Position numbers and translations under genes: made by a program
Part shown: positions 18,380 to 27,662 of the stretch, in pieces
How positions within the stretch are numbered: position 1 is the stretch's first letter
How the letters are laid out: each line of letters starts with the position of its first letter
Source of the DNA: CAYWMP01 sp964459445
GTDB taxonomy: Bacteria; Desulfobacterota; DSM-4660; Desulfatiglandales; HGW-15
Assembly: GCA_964459445.1 (NCBI GenBank)
Contig: CAYWMP010000022.1
Span: 1-45,955 of the forward strand
Length of the DNA stretch: 45,955 bases
Reading direction: 5' to 3'
Notes under the pieces: model-generated
The model's database searches: none
Seen by the model: the letters and a program-made list of their open reading frames with translations, nothing else
What the model was told of the DNA's origin: nothing

Positions 18380-19737
18380 TAAAAGAAGTCCAATTTGACG
18401 GTGAGGAGTTTCTCTAGTTTTGAAACCGTATTGCGAAGAACAAAAATGATGAGCCGGTCCCCGGGTTTTATTAGGCTATCGCCATGGGGGATAATGATTT
18501 CATCGTTCCTTAGGATTGCCCCGACAATGGCCCCTTTGGGGAGCTTTACTTTGGCCAACGGCTCGTTTACAAGATCCGATGTTGGCAGCGCCTCGGCCTC
18601 AATGGCCTCTGCATGTTCACCCTTCAACGGGGCTACAGAAAGGACTTTGCCCCGTCGAATGTATCGGAGAATAGCCCTTATAGCGGAGAGCCTTGAACTC
18701 ACGACCGTGTCTATGCCGATGGCGGAGACCAGGGGGATATAACTCAGCTTGTTAATCCGCGTGATGTTCCTTTTCGTCCCAAGTTCCTTTGCCAGAAGGG
18801 ATATGAGGACATTGTGTTCTTCGTCTCCCGTTATTGCGACTATGAGATCCGCGTTGGGGACGTTTTCTTCAAACAGCAAATCCCTGTCCGTTCCATCGCC
18901 GTTAATAATAATGGCCTTTTCAAGTTTTTCAGCCAGCTCGGTGCATCTCTCACTATCCTTTTCGATTATTTTCACGTTCAAATTCGTTTGCTCTAGGACC
19001 CCTGCAAGAGCTGCTCCGGTTTCTCCGGCACCGACAATGATCACGGTTTTTAGGGCCTTTTCTTTCATATCGAAAAGGTTTAAGAGTTCAGGTATTTCTT
19101 CTGAACCCAGGACAAAATAGACCAGGTCCTTGGTTTCAATGGTATCTTCTCCATGGGGAATGATAACCTTTTCCCCGCGCACAATGGCCCCTGCTATGAA
19201 TTTCCCCTTAAGCTCCTTTAAGGACTGGAGCTTCCGGCCTGCAATGGGGGAATCGGGCTTTATGGTCATCCCGATGAGTTTGACCCTGCCATTCTCAAAA
19301 TCAACCACATCGGAGGCGCCCGGCACCAGCATTAGATTACGAATGGTATCGACCAAGGCAGCCTCGGGATTTATGATCTGATCAACACCTAGGAGATCTT
19401 TGTTAAACAAATCTTTTTCCTCGAGATATTCCCTATTACGCACGCGAGCGACCTTGAGGATATGCGGATTAATGTGCCTTGCAAGGAGACAGGCGATGAT
19501 ATTGACTTCATCGCTGTCGGTAGCGGCAATGAGCATGTCCGCATCAGCAATTCCCGCTGATTTGAGTATGGCGGGACTTGTGCCCGATCCTAGGATGGCC
19601 TGCACGTCAAGGCTTTCGATAATTTGTTTGACTTTTTCAGAATCCTTCTCGATAAGAAAGACATCCTGGCTTTCTTCGGACAGCTTTTGGGCGATATGAA
19701 ATCCGACCTCGCCTGCACCTGCAATAACGACCTTCAC
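18379..19737 (-). CDS. trkA: Trk system potassium uptake regulator TrkA
   Basis: A 452-residue cytoplasmic RCK protein that binds NAD(H) and gates the TrkH channel. Two Rossmann RCK-N domains each carry GxGxxG: VVIAGAGEVGFHIA near the N-terminus and VIIVGAGETGAALA near residue 233. Each is followed by an RCK-C (TrkA-C) domain; both end in PHGxxxIxxxD-type segments. It is upstream of trkH on the same strand in the usual two-gene operon. Length and order are normal. Confidence 0.95.
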   Translation of the reverse strand: MKVVIAGAGEVGFHIAQKLSEESQDVFLIEKDSEKVKQIIESLDVQAILGSGTSPAILKSAGIADADMLIAATDSDEVNIIACLLARHINPHILKVARVRNREYLEEKDLFNKDLLGVDQIINPEAALVDTIRNLMLVPGASDVVDFENGRVKLIGMTIKPDSPIAGRKLQSLKELKGKFIAGAIVRGEKVIIPHGEDTIETKDLVYFVLGSEEIPELLNLFDMKEKALKTVIIVGAGETGAALAGVLEQTNLNVKIIEKDSERCTELAEKLEKAIIINGDGTDRDLLFEENVPNADLIVAITGDEEHNVLISLLAKELGTKRNITRINKLSYIPLVSAIGIDTVVSSRLSAIRAILRYIRRGKVLSVAPLKGEHAEAIEAEALPTSDLVNEPLAKVKLPKGAIVGAILRNDEIIIPHGDSLIKPGDRLIIFVLRNTVSKLEKLLTVKLDFF

Positions 19738-20150
19738 AATTTCCTCTCTTGTGTGATTTTAAACATGCTTAGCTGAATTGAAATGGGGGTGTTTAGAGAA
19801 CCACGATGGCGCAAGAACCTCGCGCCGGCTTGAATCGCCTGTTAGCGATTTCTTAGGAATATTGAATCCGCATACCGCCGGCTTGTTTGAAATAGCTTTT
19901 GCTTCTTTACAGGAGGGGTGCATAAAAGTCAATATTCATAGCCACTTCCATGCCATAACCGGGAGATGTTCAATAGCTATGATGTCGGGGCGATAGAGGT
20001 GCATCGTCACTTGTTTTGTATGGACAATCAAAATTCCTGATGGTAGGTTATTTGGTCGAATTTGTGCATATAACCATTAACCATACCCCTCTGTAGCATA
20101 GAACCGAATTATGTTTTTGAGGGGAAAACAAATAGGATTTTTGGATAATC
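19738..20150. other. Divergent intergenic region with two tandem hairpins
   Basis: The 413 bases separate the divergent trkA and heptose kinase genes and should hold both promoters, but no confident -35/-10 pair was found. Two short perfect stems lie close together: GGCGC 19808-19812 with GCGCC 19822-19826, and AATCGC 19833-19838 with GCGATT 19845-19850. An open frame at 19778-19996 shows no family features and is not called. Confidence 0.45.
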
Positions 20151-21161
20151 ATGATGCAGGAAATCGGATCCAATTACAAAGGAGATCACCTAAAAAAAAT
20201 TATCGATAGGTTTGGTGACACACATATTCTTGTGGTTGGCGACATCATCATGGACGAATATATCTGGGGAGATGTATCTCGCATTTCACCCGAAGCACCG
20301 GTCCCTGTTGTCGAGGTGAAGCGAGACACAAAAATGATGGGAGGTGCAGCCAATGTCATCAACAATGTTAAGGCCCTGGGTGGGAATCCCATCCTGTGTG
20401 GGGTCGTTGGAGATGATAAGACGGGGAAAGAGATAAGAACTGAAATGAAGAACCTGAGCCTTTCAACAGAAGGGATTATGATTGAAGCAAATAGACCCAC
20501 GAGCATCAAGACAAGGATCGTTGCCCACAATCAACAGGTTGTTCGGTATGATAGGGAAAGCCGCCACGGGATGGAAGCCGGCAGCACAAAGGCCATCCTT
20601 TCCTTTATTGAAAAGGCCAGGAGCAAAACCGATGCGATTATCGTTGCTGATTACGGGAAAGGCGTCATATGCGGCGAACTGATGAAAGGGTTAAGAAAAG
20701 TGGCGGGGAATTCGGAGATTATTCTCGCCGTGGATCCTAAGATTGGGAATTTCGAATTGTATCATGACATTGATGTCATCACACCCAACCACCACGAGGC
20801 CGGAGCCTTTTGTAGATTCGAGATAACGGATAAGAGCACGCTACTGAAGGCCGGAACGCAGATGTTGGATGAGCTCAATTGCCGGTCCGTCCTTATTACC
20901 CAGGGGAAGGAAGGAATGACCCTTTTCGAAAAGGATGGAGAGATAAGCCATATTTCGACGGTGGCCAGAAAGGTCTTCGACGTCACAGGGGCGGGGGACA
21001 CCGTAATCAGCACGTTGTGTCTGGGGCTTTCATCCGGAATGGATTTAAAGGAGGCGGCGGTCATTTCCAACTTTGCGGCAGGGATTGTTGTGGGCGAAGT
21101 GGGTACTTCAACAGTGAGAGGGGAAGATTTGAAAAAGGCCGTTAATGGGCGGCTGATATAA
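20151..21161 (+). CDS. rfaE1: D-glycero-beta-D-manno-heptose-7-phosphate kinase (HldE kinase domain only)
   Basis: A PfkB-family sugar kinase of 336 residues making heptose 1,7-bisphosphate for LPS inner core. The N-terminal pattern WGDVSRISPEAPVPVVEV is diagnostic of the RfaE kinase domain; GGAANVINNV follows as PfkB signature 1, and DVTGAGDTV is signature 2 with catalytic D283. The cytidylyltransferase domain of E. coli HldE is missing, so a separate rfaE2 gene is expected elsewhere. A neighbouring ATG at 20154 could equally be the start. It lies 19 bases before ugd, in keeping with an envelope-sugar operon. Confidence 0.92.
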   Translation: MMQEIGSNYKGDHLKKIIDRFGDTHILVVGDIIMDEYIWGDVSRISPEAPVPVVEVKRDTKMMGGAANVINNVKALGGNPILCGVVGDDKTGKEIRTEMKNLSLSTEGIMIEANRPTSIKTRIVAHNQQVVRYDRESRHGMEAGSTKAILSFIEKARSKTDAIIVADYGKGVICGELMKGLRKVAGNSEIILAVDPKIGNFELYHDIDVITPNHHEAGAFCRFEITDKSTLLKAGTQMLDELNCRSVLITQGKEGMTLFEKDGEISHISTVARKVFDVTGAGDTVISTLCLGLSSGMDLKEAAVISNFAAGIVVGEVGTSTVRGEDLKKAVNGRLI

Positions 21162-21180
21162 TCGGGAGATCTGTTAAGCT

Positions 21181-22479
21181 ATGAACATATGTGTTGTTGG
21201 CGTGGGGTATGTTGGATTGGTCACGGGGGCTTGTTTTGCCGAATTCGGGAACCACGTGGTCTGTGTGGACAATGATGAGGAAAAGATCGAATCTCTCAAA
21301 AAGGGAATCATCCCCATATATGAGCCCGGCCTTGAAGAAATGGTCAAGCGAAATCATTCCGCAGAACGGCTCTTCTTTACCAGCGAAGTGGACGAGGCAG
21401 TTGAACAGAGTCTGGCTGTTTTCATAGCAGTAGGCACTCCTTCGGATGAAGAAGGTTCCGCAAATCTGGAGTATGTCTATCAGGTAGCTGAATCCATTGG
21501 CAGGCTGATGAAAGGATACAAGATCATCGTTACGAAGAGCACGGTGCCGGTGGGAACAGGCAAAGAGATAAAAGAGATCGTTACTCGAAAACAGAAAAAC
21601 AAAATACCCTTTGACGTTGCCTCAAACCCCGAATTCCTTAGGGAAGGTTCGGCCATCGAGGATTTCATGCGGCCGAATCGTGTGGTTATCGGGACCGACA
21701 GCGAACAGGCGACGGCCATTATGAAGGATCTGTATTCTCCCCTCTATCTCATCGAGACGCCATTTATTATCACGAATGTTGAGACGGCTGAGATGATCAA
21801 ATATGCCTCAAATGCATTTTTGGCCACAAAGATTTCTTTTATCAATGAAATGGCCAATATTTGCGAATTAGCAGGCGCCGACGTGCACCAGGTCGCAAAG
21901 GGTATGGGGCTTGACGGAAGAATCGGTCGAAAATTTCTCCATCCCGGCCCCGGATACGGCGGTTCTTGTTTTCCAAAGGACACGAGGGCGATTCTAAAAT
22001 TGGCGGAATCCTTAGGATATCAATTCCAGATTGTCCAATCGGTGATCGACGTAAATGAACGCCAGCATCAACGGATGGTTGAAAAGGTTGAAGGGGTTCT
22101 TGGAGAACTCAAGGGCAAGCGGCTCGGCATTTTGGGGTTGACCTTTAAGCCCAACACGGACGACATTAGGGATTCGCCGGCCATCAAGATCATGGATTCA
22201 TTGCTGCAAAAGGGCGCATCTGTGAGTGCTTACGATCCCGCGGGCATGGAAGCGGCAAAAGGGTTGCTGAGCCAGGTCCACTATGTTGAGGATATGTACG
22301 ACGTGGCTGAAGGGGCTGATGCGCTTCTTATCCTGACGGAATGGAATCAATTCAGAACCTTGGATTGGGATAGAGTCAAAAGCCTGCTGCGCACACCTAC
22401 CGTTTTCGATCTAAGGAATATTTACGAGCCATCGAGGGTGAGGGAGCGGGGATTAAGCTATCATTGTGTTGGAAGATAG
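21181..22479 (+). CDS. ugd: UDP-glucose 6-dehydrogenase
   Basis: Oxidises UDP-glucose to UDP-glucuronate with two NAD+, supplying precursors for polysaccharide and lipid A modification. The 432-residue chain has the N-terminal Rossmann motif VGVGYVGLVTGACFA, the substrate segment YASNAFLATKISFINE, and the catalytic cysteine C263 in GPGYGGSCFPKD. The C-terminal UDP-binding domain (LTFKPNTDDIRDSP) is intact. It follows the heptose kinase on the same strand with a 19-base gap. Confidence 0.95.
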   Translation: MNICVVGVGYVGLVTGACFAEFGNHVVCVDNDEEKIESLKKGIIPIYEPGLEEMVKRNHSAERLFFTSEVDEAVEQSLAVFIAVGTPSDEEGSANLEYVYQVAESIGRLMKGYKIIVTKSTVPVGTGKEIKEIVTRKQKNKIPFDVASNPEFLREGSAIEDFMRPNRVVIGTDSEQATAIMKDLYSPLYLIETPFIITNVETAEMIKYASNAFLATKISFINEMANICELAGADVHQVAKGMGLDGRIGRKFLHPGPGYGGSCFPKDTRAILKLAESLGYQFQIVQSVIDVNERQHQRMVEKVEGVLGELKGKRLGILGLTFKPNTDDIRDSPAIKIMDSLLQKGASVSAYDPAGMEAAKGLLSQVHYVEDMYDVAEGADALLILTEWNQFRTLDWDRVKSLLRTPTVFDLRNIYEPSRVRERGLSYHCVGR

Positions 22480-22501
22480 TGCGGGTAAGGGCGGTAGTCT
22501 C

Positions 22502-23035
22502 ATGAGCACCCCATCCGAATCAGAAGATGTAAAGCTTATTTCCAGTCTCTTCTCGCCCAAAAAAGAGTTGATCAGACGAGTAATTGAAGAATTGGAGGAG
22601 GTATTCGGCCCCAGGGATTGGATCAGCCCGGATTTGCTCTTTGAACGCACCAAATACTATGCCAGAGAAATGGGTTGGCCTCTTTATCGCCACTTTGTTT
22701 CATTCAAAGATCTCATAAGGCCCGAGGACATTGTCGGCATAAAAATCAAAACCAATGAAATCGAAAATCGATACCTTGATAAGGGGAACCGGCGAATAAA
22801 CATAGACCCGGGCTATGTGGCCCTTGAAAGAATGGTTCTGGCCACCGGCAAGAACTATACGCATCGCATTTATCTGTCTAAGGGCATCTTTGCCGACCTC
22901 ACCCTTGTCTATCACCGCGGCACATTTACTCCCCTTGAATGGACCTATAGAGACTATGCCGAGTCAGAAATTATTGGGTATTTGAATGATATCAGAGAGA
23001 GGTACAAGAACCAGGTAAGGGGGATAGGAGAGTAG
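22502..23035 (+). CDS. DUF4416 family protein
   Basis: A 177-residue soluble protein of the DUF4416 type, recognised from the opening VKLISSLFSPKKELI, the middle NRRINIDPGYV and the C-terminal IYLSKGIFADLTLVYHRG followed by WTYRDY. Such genes commonly lie just before yicC in deltaproteobacteria, as here. Function is unknown. I chose the ATG at 22502, since the conserved part begins soon after; a GTG at 22466 would add 12 residues and overlap the end of ugd by 14 bases. Confidence 0.82.
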   Translation: MSTPSESEDVKLISSLFSPKKELIRRVIEELEEVFGPRDWISPDLLFERTKYYAREMGWPLYRHFVSFKDLIRPEDIVGIKIKTNEIENRYLDKGNRRINIDPGYVALERMVLATGKNYTHRIYLSKGIFADLTLVYHRGTFTPLEWTYRDYAESEIIGYLNDIRERYKNQVRGIGE

Positions 23036-23125
23036 GCAAGTGGTAGTCGGCAGTGAGCAGTTAAAGCGATGAAATAGTGAAAATTGAAGATTGAAAAGCG
23101 ATAAAAGTGAAAGGAGAATCATAAT

Positions 23126-24007
23126 TTGCTGAAGAGCATGACCGCCTATGGCAACAGTGAACATACCTCAAACAAAACGAGTTTTGCTATAGAAATAAAG
23201 TCCGTTAATAATCGGTACCGGGACATTTTTCTGCGCATTCCGAAATCCCTCCAGCCCATTGAGGATGAGATTCGAGGGGAAATTGCCTCCAAGGTGAGGC
23301 GGGGGCGCTTGGATGTATCCGTTCAAATGGAAAGGGCGGGCATTGAAGATGAGTATGAACTGGAACTGAACCTCCCGTTGATCAAAGGCCTGATGCGCGC
23401 ATTTAAGCAACTCCACGAAGACTTTGGCGTCGACAGTAAAGTAAAAGCCGACGATCTGTGCCAGATGAAAGACGTGCTCATGTTTAGGCCGGAAGCAATA
23501 GACCTTGATGAAATCAGATCTCCATTAATGAAGGCGTTGGACCTTGCCCTTGAGTCCCACAATCGTATGCGTCTCCAGGAAGGTAAGGCTATTGAAAATG
23601 ATTTCATTAAAAGGCTTGACCTCCTAACTGAGCATCTCAAACATATTGAAGAGAGGGCGCCTCTGGTTGTAAAGGAATATGCGAAAAAGCTAAAGGAGAA
23701 GGTTGATCGTTTATGCAAAGATGTCGAAACTGATCAGGATAGGATAGCTCAGGAAATTGCCATTTTTGCCGATAAATGCGACATTACAGAAGAGACTGTT
23801 CGCTTTACAAGTCACCTTCAACAATTTCGAAAATACATGTCTGCAGATGAAGCTGTCGGGCGAAGGCTTGATTTTTTGTTACAGGAGATACATCGAGAAG
23901 CGAATACCATGAGCGCAAAGGCCACGGATACCACCATTACGGCAATAGCCGTTGAAATCAAGGGTGAATTGGAAAAACTGAGAGAGCAGGTGCAGAATGT
24001 GGAGTGA
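23126..24007 (+). CDS. yicC: YicC/YloC family endoribonuclease
   Basis: A 293-residue protein with the diagnostic N-terminal LKSMTAYGNSE and IEIKSVNNRYRDIFLRIP (YicC_N) and the C-terminal DFLLQEIHREANTMSAKATD (DUF1732). Family members act as endoribonucleases in stationary-phase RNA control. The start is TTG at 23126: AAGGAG lies 10 bases upstream and relatives begin MI/LKSMTAYG. It heads a tight run yicC-remA-gmk with gaps of 14 and 2 bases, the same order as in Bacillus. Confidence 0.94.
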   Translation: MLKSMTAYGNSEHTSNKTSFAIEIKSVNNRYRDIFLRIPKSLQPIEDEIRGEIASKVRRGRLDVSVQMERAGIEDEYELELNLPLIKGLMRAFKQLHEDFGVDSKVKADDLCQMKDVLMFRPEAIDLDEIRSPLMKALDLALESHNRMRLQEGKAIENDFIKRLDLLTEHLKHIEERAPLVVKEYAKKLKEKVDRLCKDVETDQDRIAQEIAIFADKCDITEETVRFTSHLQQFRKYMSADEAVGRRLDFLLQEIHREANTMSAKATDTTITAIAVEIKGELEKLREQVQNVE

Positions 24008-24021
24008 AAGGAGATATCACT

Positions 24022-24294
24022 ATGAGTTATAAGCTCGTAAACATCGGTTTTGGGAATTCGATTGTTTCCACACGAGTGATCGCGATTATTTCTCCAAATG
24101 CGGCGCCCATAAAACGTCTGCGTGATGAGGCTCGTCAAGACAAGAGACTTATCGACGCGACCCAAGGGCGAAAAACAAGATCCGTTCTCATTACCGACAG
24201 CAACCACGTTGTTCTTTCCGCTATCCAATCTGAAACCATCTCCCAGAGATTCAGCCCAGATTGCAGATTAAGTAAAGAGGACTTGGAAGAATAG
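24022..24294 (+). CDS. RemA-like regulator (DUF370)
   Basis: A 90-residue protein of the DUF370/RemA family, with the expected LVNIGFGNSIVSTRVIAIIS and the basic GRKTRSVLITDSNHVVLSA segment. In Bacillus RemA is a DNA-binding activator of biofilm matrix genes; in deltaproteobacteria the role is untested. The ATG at 24022 has AAAGGAG 8 bases upstream; a GTG at 24004 overlapping the yicC stop is less likely. Its position between yicC and gmk supports the family call. Confidence 0.9.
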   Translation: MSYKLVNIGFGNSIVSTRVIAIISPNAAPIKRLRDEARQDKRLIDATQGRKTRSVLITDSNHVVLSAIQSETISQRFSPDCRLSKEDLEE

Positions 24295-24296
24295 GT

Positions 24297-24905
24297 ATGG
24301 CCGGACAACTCTTTGTCATTTCCGGACCTTCAGGCGTAGGGAAATCCACGATCATAAAGGGCGTGAGAGGAAGGGTGACCGATCTCGGATATTGCATATC
24401 ACACACCAGCCGCAGGCCAAGGAAGGGAGAGGCAGAGGGTAGGGCCTATTATTTTGTAAAAAAAGAGATCTTTAAGAAAATGATCGAGGAAGGAGCCTTT
24501 GTTGAATGGGCGGAGGTCTATGGCGATCTCTACGGAACCTCCTTTTCTAGCCTGAACAGTCAAGTAGATAAAGGCCTTGATGTGGTTATGGATCTGGATA
24601 TACAGGGAGCACAAAACGTAAAGAACCATTTCAAAGACAGCATCTTGGTATATATTCTTCCCCCTACCTTCGAGGCGCTGGAAGAACGGTTGCGAAAAAG
24701 GGCAACAGATGATGAGAAGATTATAGAGCGCAGGGTTGAGAAGGCATCAAGGGAACTAAAGAGTTGCGTCGACTATGATTACCTTGTCTTCAATGATGAC
24801 AAAGAAAATGCGGTCGCGGAACTTTCCTCAATCATCATGTCCGAGAGATGCCGTAACTCCCGCCGTTTCCCCGAGGCCAAAAAGGCCTTTTCCCATTTCC
24901 TATAA
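24297..24905 (+). CDS. gmk: Guanylate kinase
   Basis: Phosphorylates GMP to GDP. The 202-residue protein has the P-loop GPSGVGKST at residues 10-18, the GMP-binding SHTSRRPRKGE followed by GRAYYFV, and the lid and DLDIQGAQN segment. Only two bases separate it from the stop of the RemA-like gene, so it is the last gene of that operon. It converges with a ribokinase remnant on the opposite strand. Confidence 0.96.
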   Translation: MAGQLFVISGPSGVGKSTIIKGVRGRVTDLGYCISHTSRRPRKGEAEGRAYYFVKKEIFKKMIEEGAFVEWAEVYGDLYGTSFSSLNSQVDKGLDVVMDLDIQGAQNVKNHFKDSILVYILPPTFEALEERLRKRATDDEKIIERRVEKASRELKSCVDYDYLVFNDDKENAVAELSSIIMSERCRNSRRFPEAKKAFSHFL

Positions 24906-24975
24906 CTGAAAGGAACTCCCGTTTCATTTTTCCAAGCCCCATCTATAGGCTAAAGAACCCGACCTTCGCTATTGT

Positions 24976-25326
24976 TCAAGATCTAGATGATCCTCTCTCG
25001 GCTTTTGCTATAAAGCCCTCCAATTCTTCTTTCCAGGGTATAGATTGTTGTGCTCCCGGTTTGGTAACGCACCATGCCCCCACAGCATTTGCAAATTGGA
25101 TGGCCTCATCAAGGGATCTCCCTTTTGTAAGGGCCACTGCCAGCCCTCCGTTAAAGGCATCTCCCGCGGCCGTGGTGTCGACAGGTTGCACCGTGAATCC
25201 CGGACACCGGCGAAACCGATTTCCATCCCATAAATAGGCACCCCTCTTTCCAGCCTTGCAGATTACGGAAGTTGTGTTCGTTTTTTTAAGGAGCCTACGA
25301 CATGCTTTTTTTATATCCTCTTCTTT
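24976..25326 (-). pseudogene. C-terminal remnant of a ribokinase gene
   Basis: Reading the minus strand, one open frame from about 25326 down to the TGA at 24976 encodes roughly 115 residues that match the C-terminal third of ribokinase. It includes KAGKRGAYLWDG, then QPVDTTAAGDAFNGGLAV (PfkB signature 2 with the catalytic Asp) and FANAVGAWCVTKPGAQ. The N-terminal two thirds are absent; in their place is the 3' end of the HDOD gene, which overlaps by about 16 bases in another frame. No good start codon exists before a GTG at 25191. This is best read as a truncated, inactive gene left at a rearrangement junction. Confidence 0.8.
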
Positions 25327-26189
25327 TTCCCCTTCTTATAGCCGAGCAGTTCCATGGCCTGTTCCATTGATTGGGTCACATCCTCCATGATTTTGTCGAC
25401 ATCCTCAAGGGACATGCCCAATTGGTCCCATGCGCCGTCCTTGAATACGCCATAAGCGCAGTCAACGCCAATAGTAAATCCCATATTGTTGCAAATCCCA
25501 TCTGCGACGTTGACCAGCTGAACGCTTTGGCGCTGATTCTCGTTTCCGTCGAAGGGAAAATGATGGTATCGCACACTATGAACGATTTCAGGATCTATGG
25601 GCCACCATTTTTCAATGAAGAGGGCCCCGAGTTCTTGGTGGTCGATATCGAAGTAGACCTTTTCCTGTTCTTCCAGGGGATTGTCGTTTTGGCTCAATTG
25701 TTTCAAAAAAAACATATAGGGTCGAGGCATGAGATAGGCAAAGACCATGATTCCTACATCGTGAAGAAGTCCGGCAAGATATGCGGTATCCTGAACCTGT
25801 TTGGAGGTGCCAACATAACCACTCAATCGCTGTGTGAAATTGGCAACAGCCACGCAATGACGCCAAAACTGAAAGTAGTCCAGGACAGAATTGTCGCTGA
25901 ATAACTCAGTTAATTGGAGGGAATAGATCATTTTTCTAATTTCTTCCATTCCCAGTTTATTGATGGCTACCTCCAAAGATTTGACTTCCTGTCGTCCTGA
26001 GGCGTAGTATACATTGTTCGCCAGCCTGAGGAGGTTCCCAGAAAGGGTGGGTTCCATCTCTATCAATTTGGCGAAGTCACTTTTGCTCGCAAGGGGATCT
26101 TCGATCTTTTTCTGAAGTTTCATTAGGATATCAGGAAAAGCGGGAAGGTCTCCCTTTTCTTCAATTTTGTCAAGAATTTCTTCTCTCAT
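25311..26189 (-). CDS. HDOD domain signalling protein
   Basis: A 292-residue protein made of one HDOD domain, a catalytically degenerate HD-related output domain seen in bacterial signal transduction. Visible features are LPAFPDILMKLQKKIEDP at the start, LLRLANNVYYASG, the degenerate core GLLHDVGIMVFAY, and HQELGALFIEKWWPID with VRYHH. It lacks any receiver or sensor domain. It is the last gene of the minus-strand signalling block, 180 bases after cheR. Its 3' end runs into the ribokinase remnant. Function is inferred only from the family and its chemotaxis-type neighbours. Confidence 0.88.
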   Translation of the reverse strand: MREEILDKIEEKGDLPAFPDILMKLQKKIEDPLASKSDFAKLIEMEPTLSGNLLRLANNVYYASGRQEVKSLEVAINKLGMEEIRKMIYSLQLTELFSDNSVLDYFQFWRHCVAVANFTQRLSGYVGTSKQVQDTAYLAGLLHDVGIMVFAYLMPRPYMFFLKQLSQNDNPLEEQEKVYFDIDHQELGALFIEKWWPIDPEIVHSVRYHHFPFDGNENQRQSVQLVNVADGICNNMGFTIGVDCAYGVFKDGAWDQLGMSLEDVDKIMEDVTQSMEQAMELLGYKKGKKKRI

Positions 26190-26369
26190 GATTCTTCCAA
26201 TCTTCCAACCATGTTTGTGGTTCGCCCCAACCTCCCGGGAACGCTAAATAATCACCGGCATGGCTGGTTGTAGAAGTCTTTGTGAAATTACGAATCGGTT
26301 CCTTTTCTGTCCAAGTGCATGTTTTTAGGAGTTCACAAAACCTTCGCCAGCGCGGTTTTTTATTAATAC

Positions 26370-27200
26370 CTATTTCTTGGTATAAAGGAGGGCGCCCCCA
26401 TGATTCGACATTGTGAAATCGCTGGCTACTGTACTCATGTTTTCTGATCCTCCTAGTAAAAGCGTCCCGCCGCTCTTCAAGACCCCCGAAACCTTTGATA
26501 TGATTTCAGCCTTGAAGTCTTTGGAAAAATAGATCAATACGTATCTGCACAAAATGAGATTAAATGATCCCAAAGCGGAAAAACTTCCCTGGAGATTAAA
26601 TTGTTTAAAACGAACCCTTTTTTTCAGTTCCTCAGAAAAAATAAATACCTTTTCGTTTTTAGAGAAGTATTTGGACTTTCTTTCTTCAGTCAATCCCCGA
26701 TTCATGGCCACAGCGTCATATCTTCCTGTGATAGCTTGAAAAAGGGCGGAAGAGGATATGTCGGTACCGACTATTTCCACCTTTTCCAGGAGCGCCTTTT
26801 TTCCCTTTGCTCGAGCCACTTCATCGATCAGCATCATTAACGAATAGGCCTCCTGTCCCGTGGAAGCAGCGGCCGACCAGATACGAACCTTTCCATCAGT
26901 TTCCGCCCGCTCTAGTAAGCTGGGGACAGCGACGTCTTTTAGGTAGGTCCAGGTTTTGTCATCACGAAACCAAAGGGTTTCGTTCGTCGTCATGGCATCG
27001 ATGATACGGTCCCTGAGTTTTCCACCGTCCTTCCGTGCATTTGAGAGAAATTCCAAGAAAGATTTTGAACCCGTTTCCGCTAGGAGGTCGGCCAATCTGG
27101 ACTCAATAAGATATTCCTTTCCCTTCACGAGATGAATACCACAGTTTTCTTCAATATATTCTTTCATGAGGGCATATTCATTTTCTTTGATCTTAATCAT
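26370..27200 (-). CDS. CheR-type protein-glutamate methyltransferase
   Basis: A 276-residue SAM-dependent methyltransferase of the CheR family, which methylates glutamates of chemoreceptors. The N-terminal helical domain (YIEENCGIHLVKGKEYLIESRL) is followed by TTNETLWFRD, the SAM-binding loop VRIWSAAASTGQEAYSL, and the C-terminal FNLILCRYVLIYFSK and GTLLLGGSE. The usual GCSTGEEPYS is altered to AAASTGQEAYS, which keeps the glycine and glutamate. No chemoreceptor, CheA or CheW is in the window. The ATG at 27200 gives the family's normal N-terminus; an in-frame ATG at 27233 adds 11 residues. Confidence 0.9.
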   Translation of the reverse strand: MIKIKENEYALMKEYIEENCGIHLVKGKEYLIESRLADLLAETGSKSFLEFLSNARKDGGKLRDRIIDAMTTNETLWFRDDKTWTYLKDVAVPSLLERAETDGKVRIWSAAASTGQEAYSLMMLIDEVARAKGKKALLEKVEIVGTDISSSALFQAITGRYDAVAMNRGLTEERKSKYFSKNEKVFIFSEELKKRVRFKQFNLQGSFSALGSFNLILCRYVLIYFSKDFKAEIISKVSGVLKSGGTLLLGGSENMSTVASDFTMSNHGGALLYTKK

Positions 27201-27662
27201 CTCGATTGATCTTTCCGAACCGCAGAAAATCATTTACCAAAATAAAGCTAATCGCCCTTTGAGGCGATTCTTCAGGTTATCAAAATCAAGACCTTGACCG
27301 CTCCGGAACCCATTTAGTGTGAAATCCCTGACAGGGGATCATCAAACTATTCAGTGAAATTCAACCGGCAGGCGCTGGTGACTTCTTTATGTGCTTCGAA
27401 GGGTAATCACCTCGTTCAGGTTGCAAGCCCAATGCCAAGACATGCTTTTGGCACAAGGTCCCAGATTTATCAGGTATTCCACATTGTGGTATTTTTCATT
27501 ATGCAGGATTACCAACCGAATGTAGCAATCAGTCAAAAAGTTGACCTTTATTGAGTTAAGGCGGTTGTAAATTGGAGATTAAGAGAAGTATGGCTTCTGT
27601 GGTTGGATTTTTTAGCCATACCATGCGTGAAGAGAAAGAAGTGGGCAAAAATTTGGAGGAGC
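27201..27662. other. Gap inside the minus-strand signalling block
   Basis: About 460 bases lie between the zinc-ribbon HDOD gene and cheR. Open frames here (27354-27554 on the plus strand, and a 45-codon frame at 27590-27727) have no recognisable features. A small stem TGCCAA...TTGGCA is present near 27430-27453. The gap is long enough for cheR to have its own promoter. Confidence 0.45.

Noticed and set aside
19778..19996. 72-codon frame in the trkA/heptose-kinase gap
   Set aside because: It spans two hairpins, has no good ribosome-binding site and no recognisable sequence.
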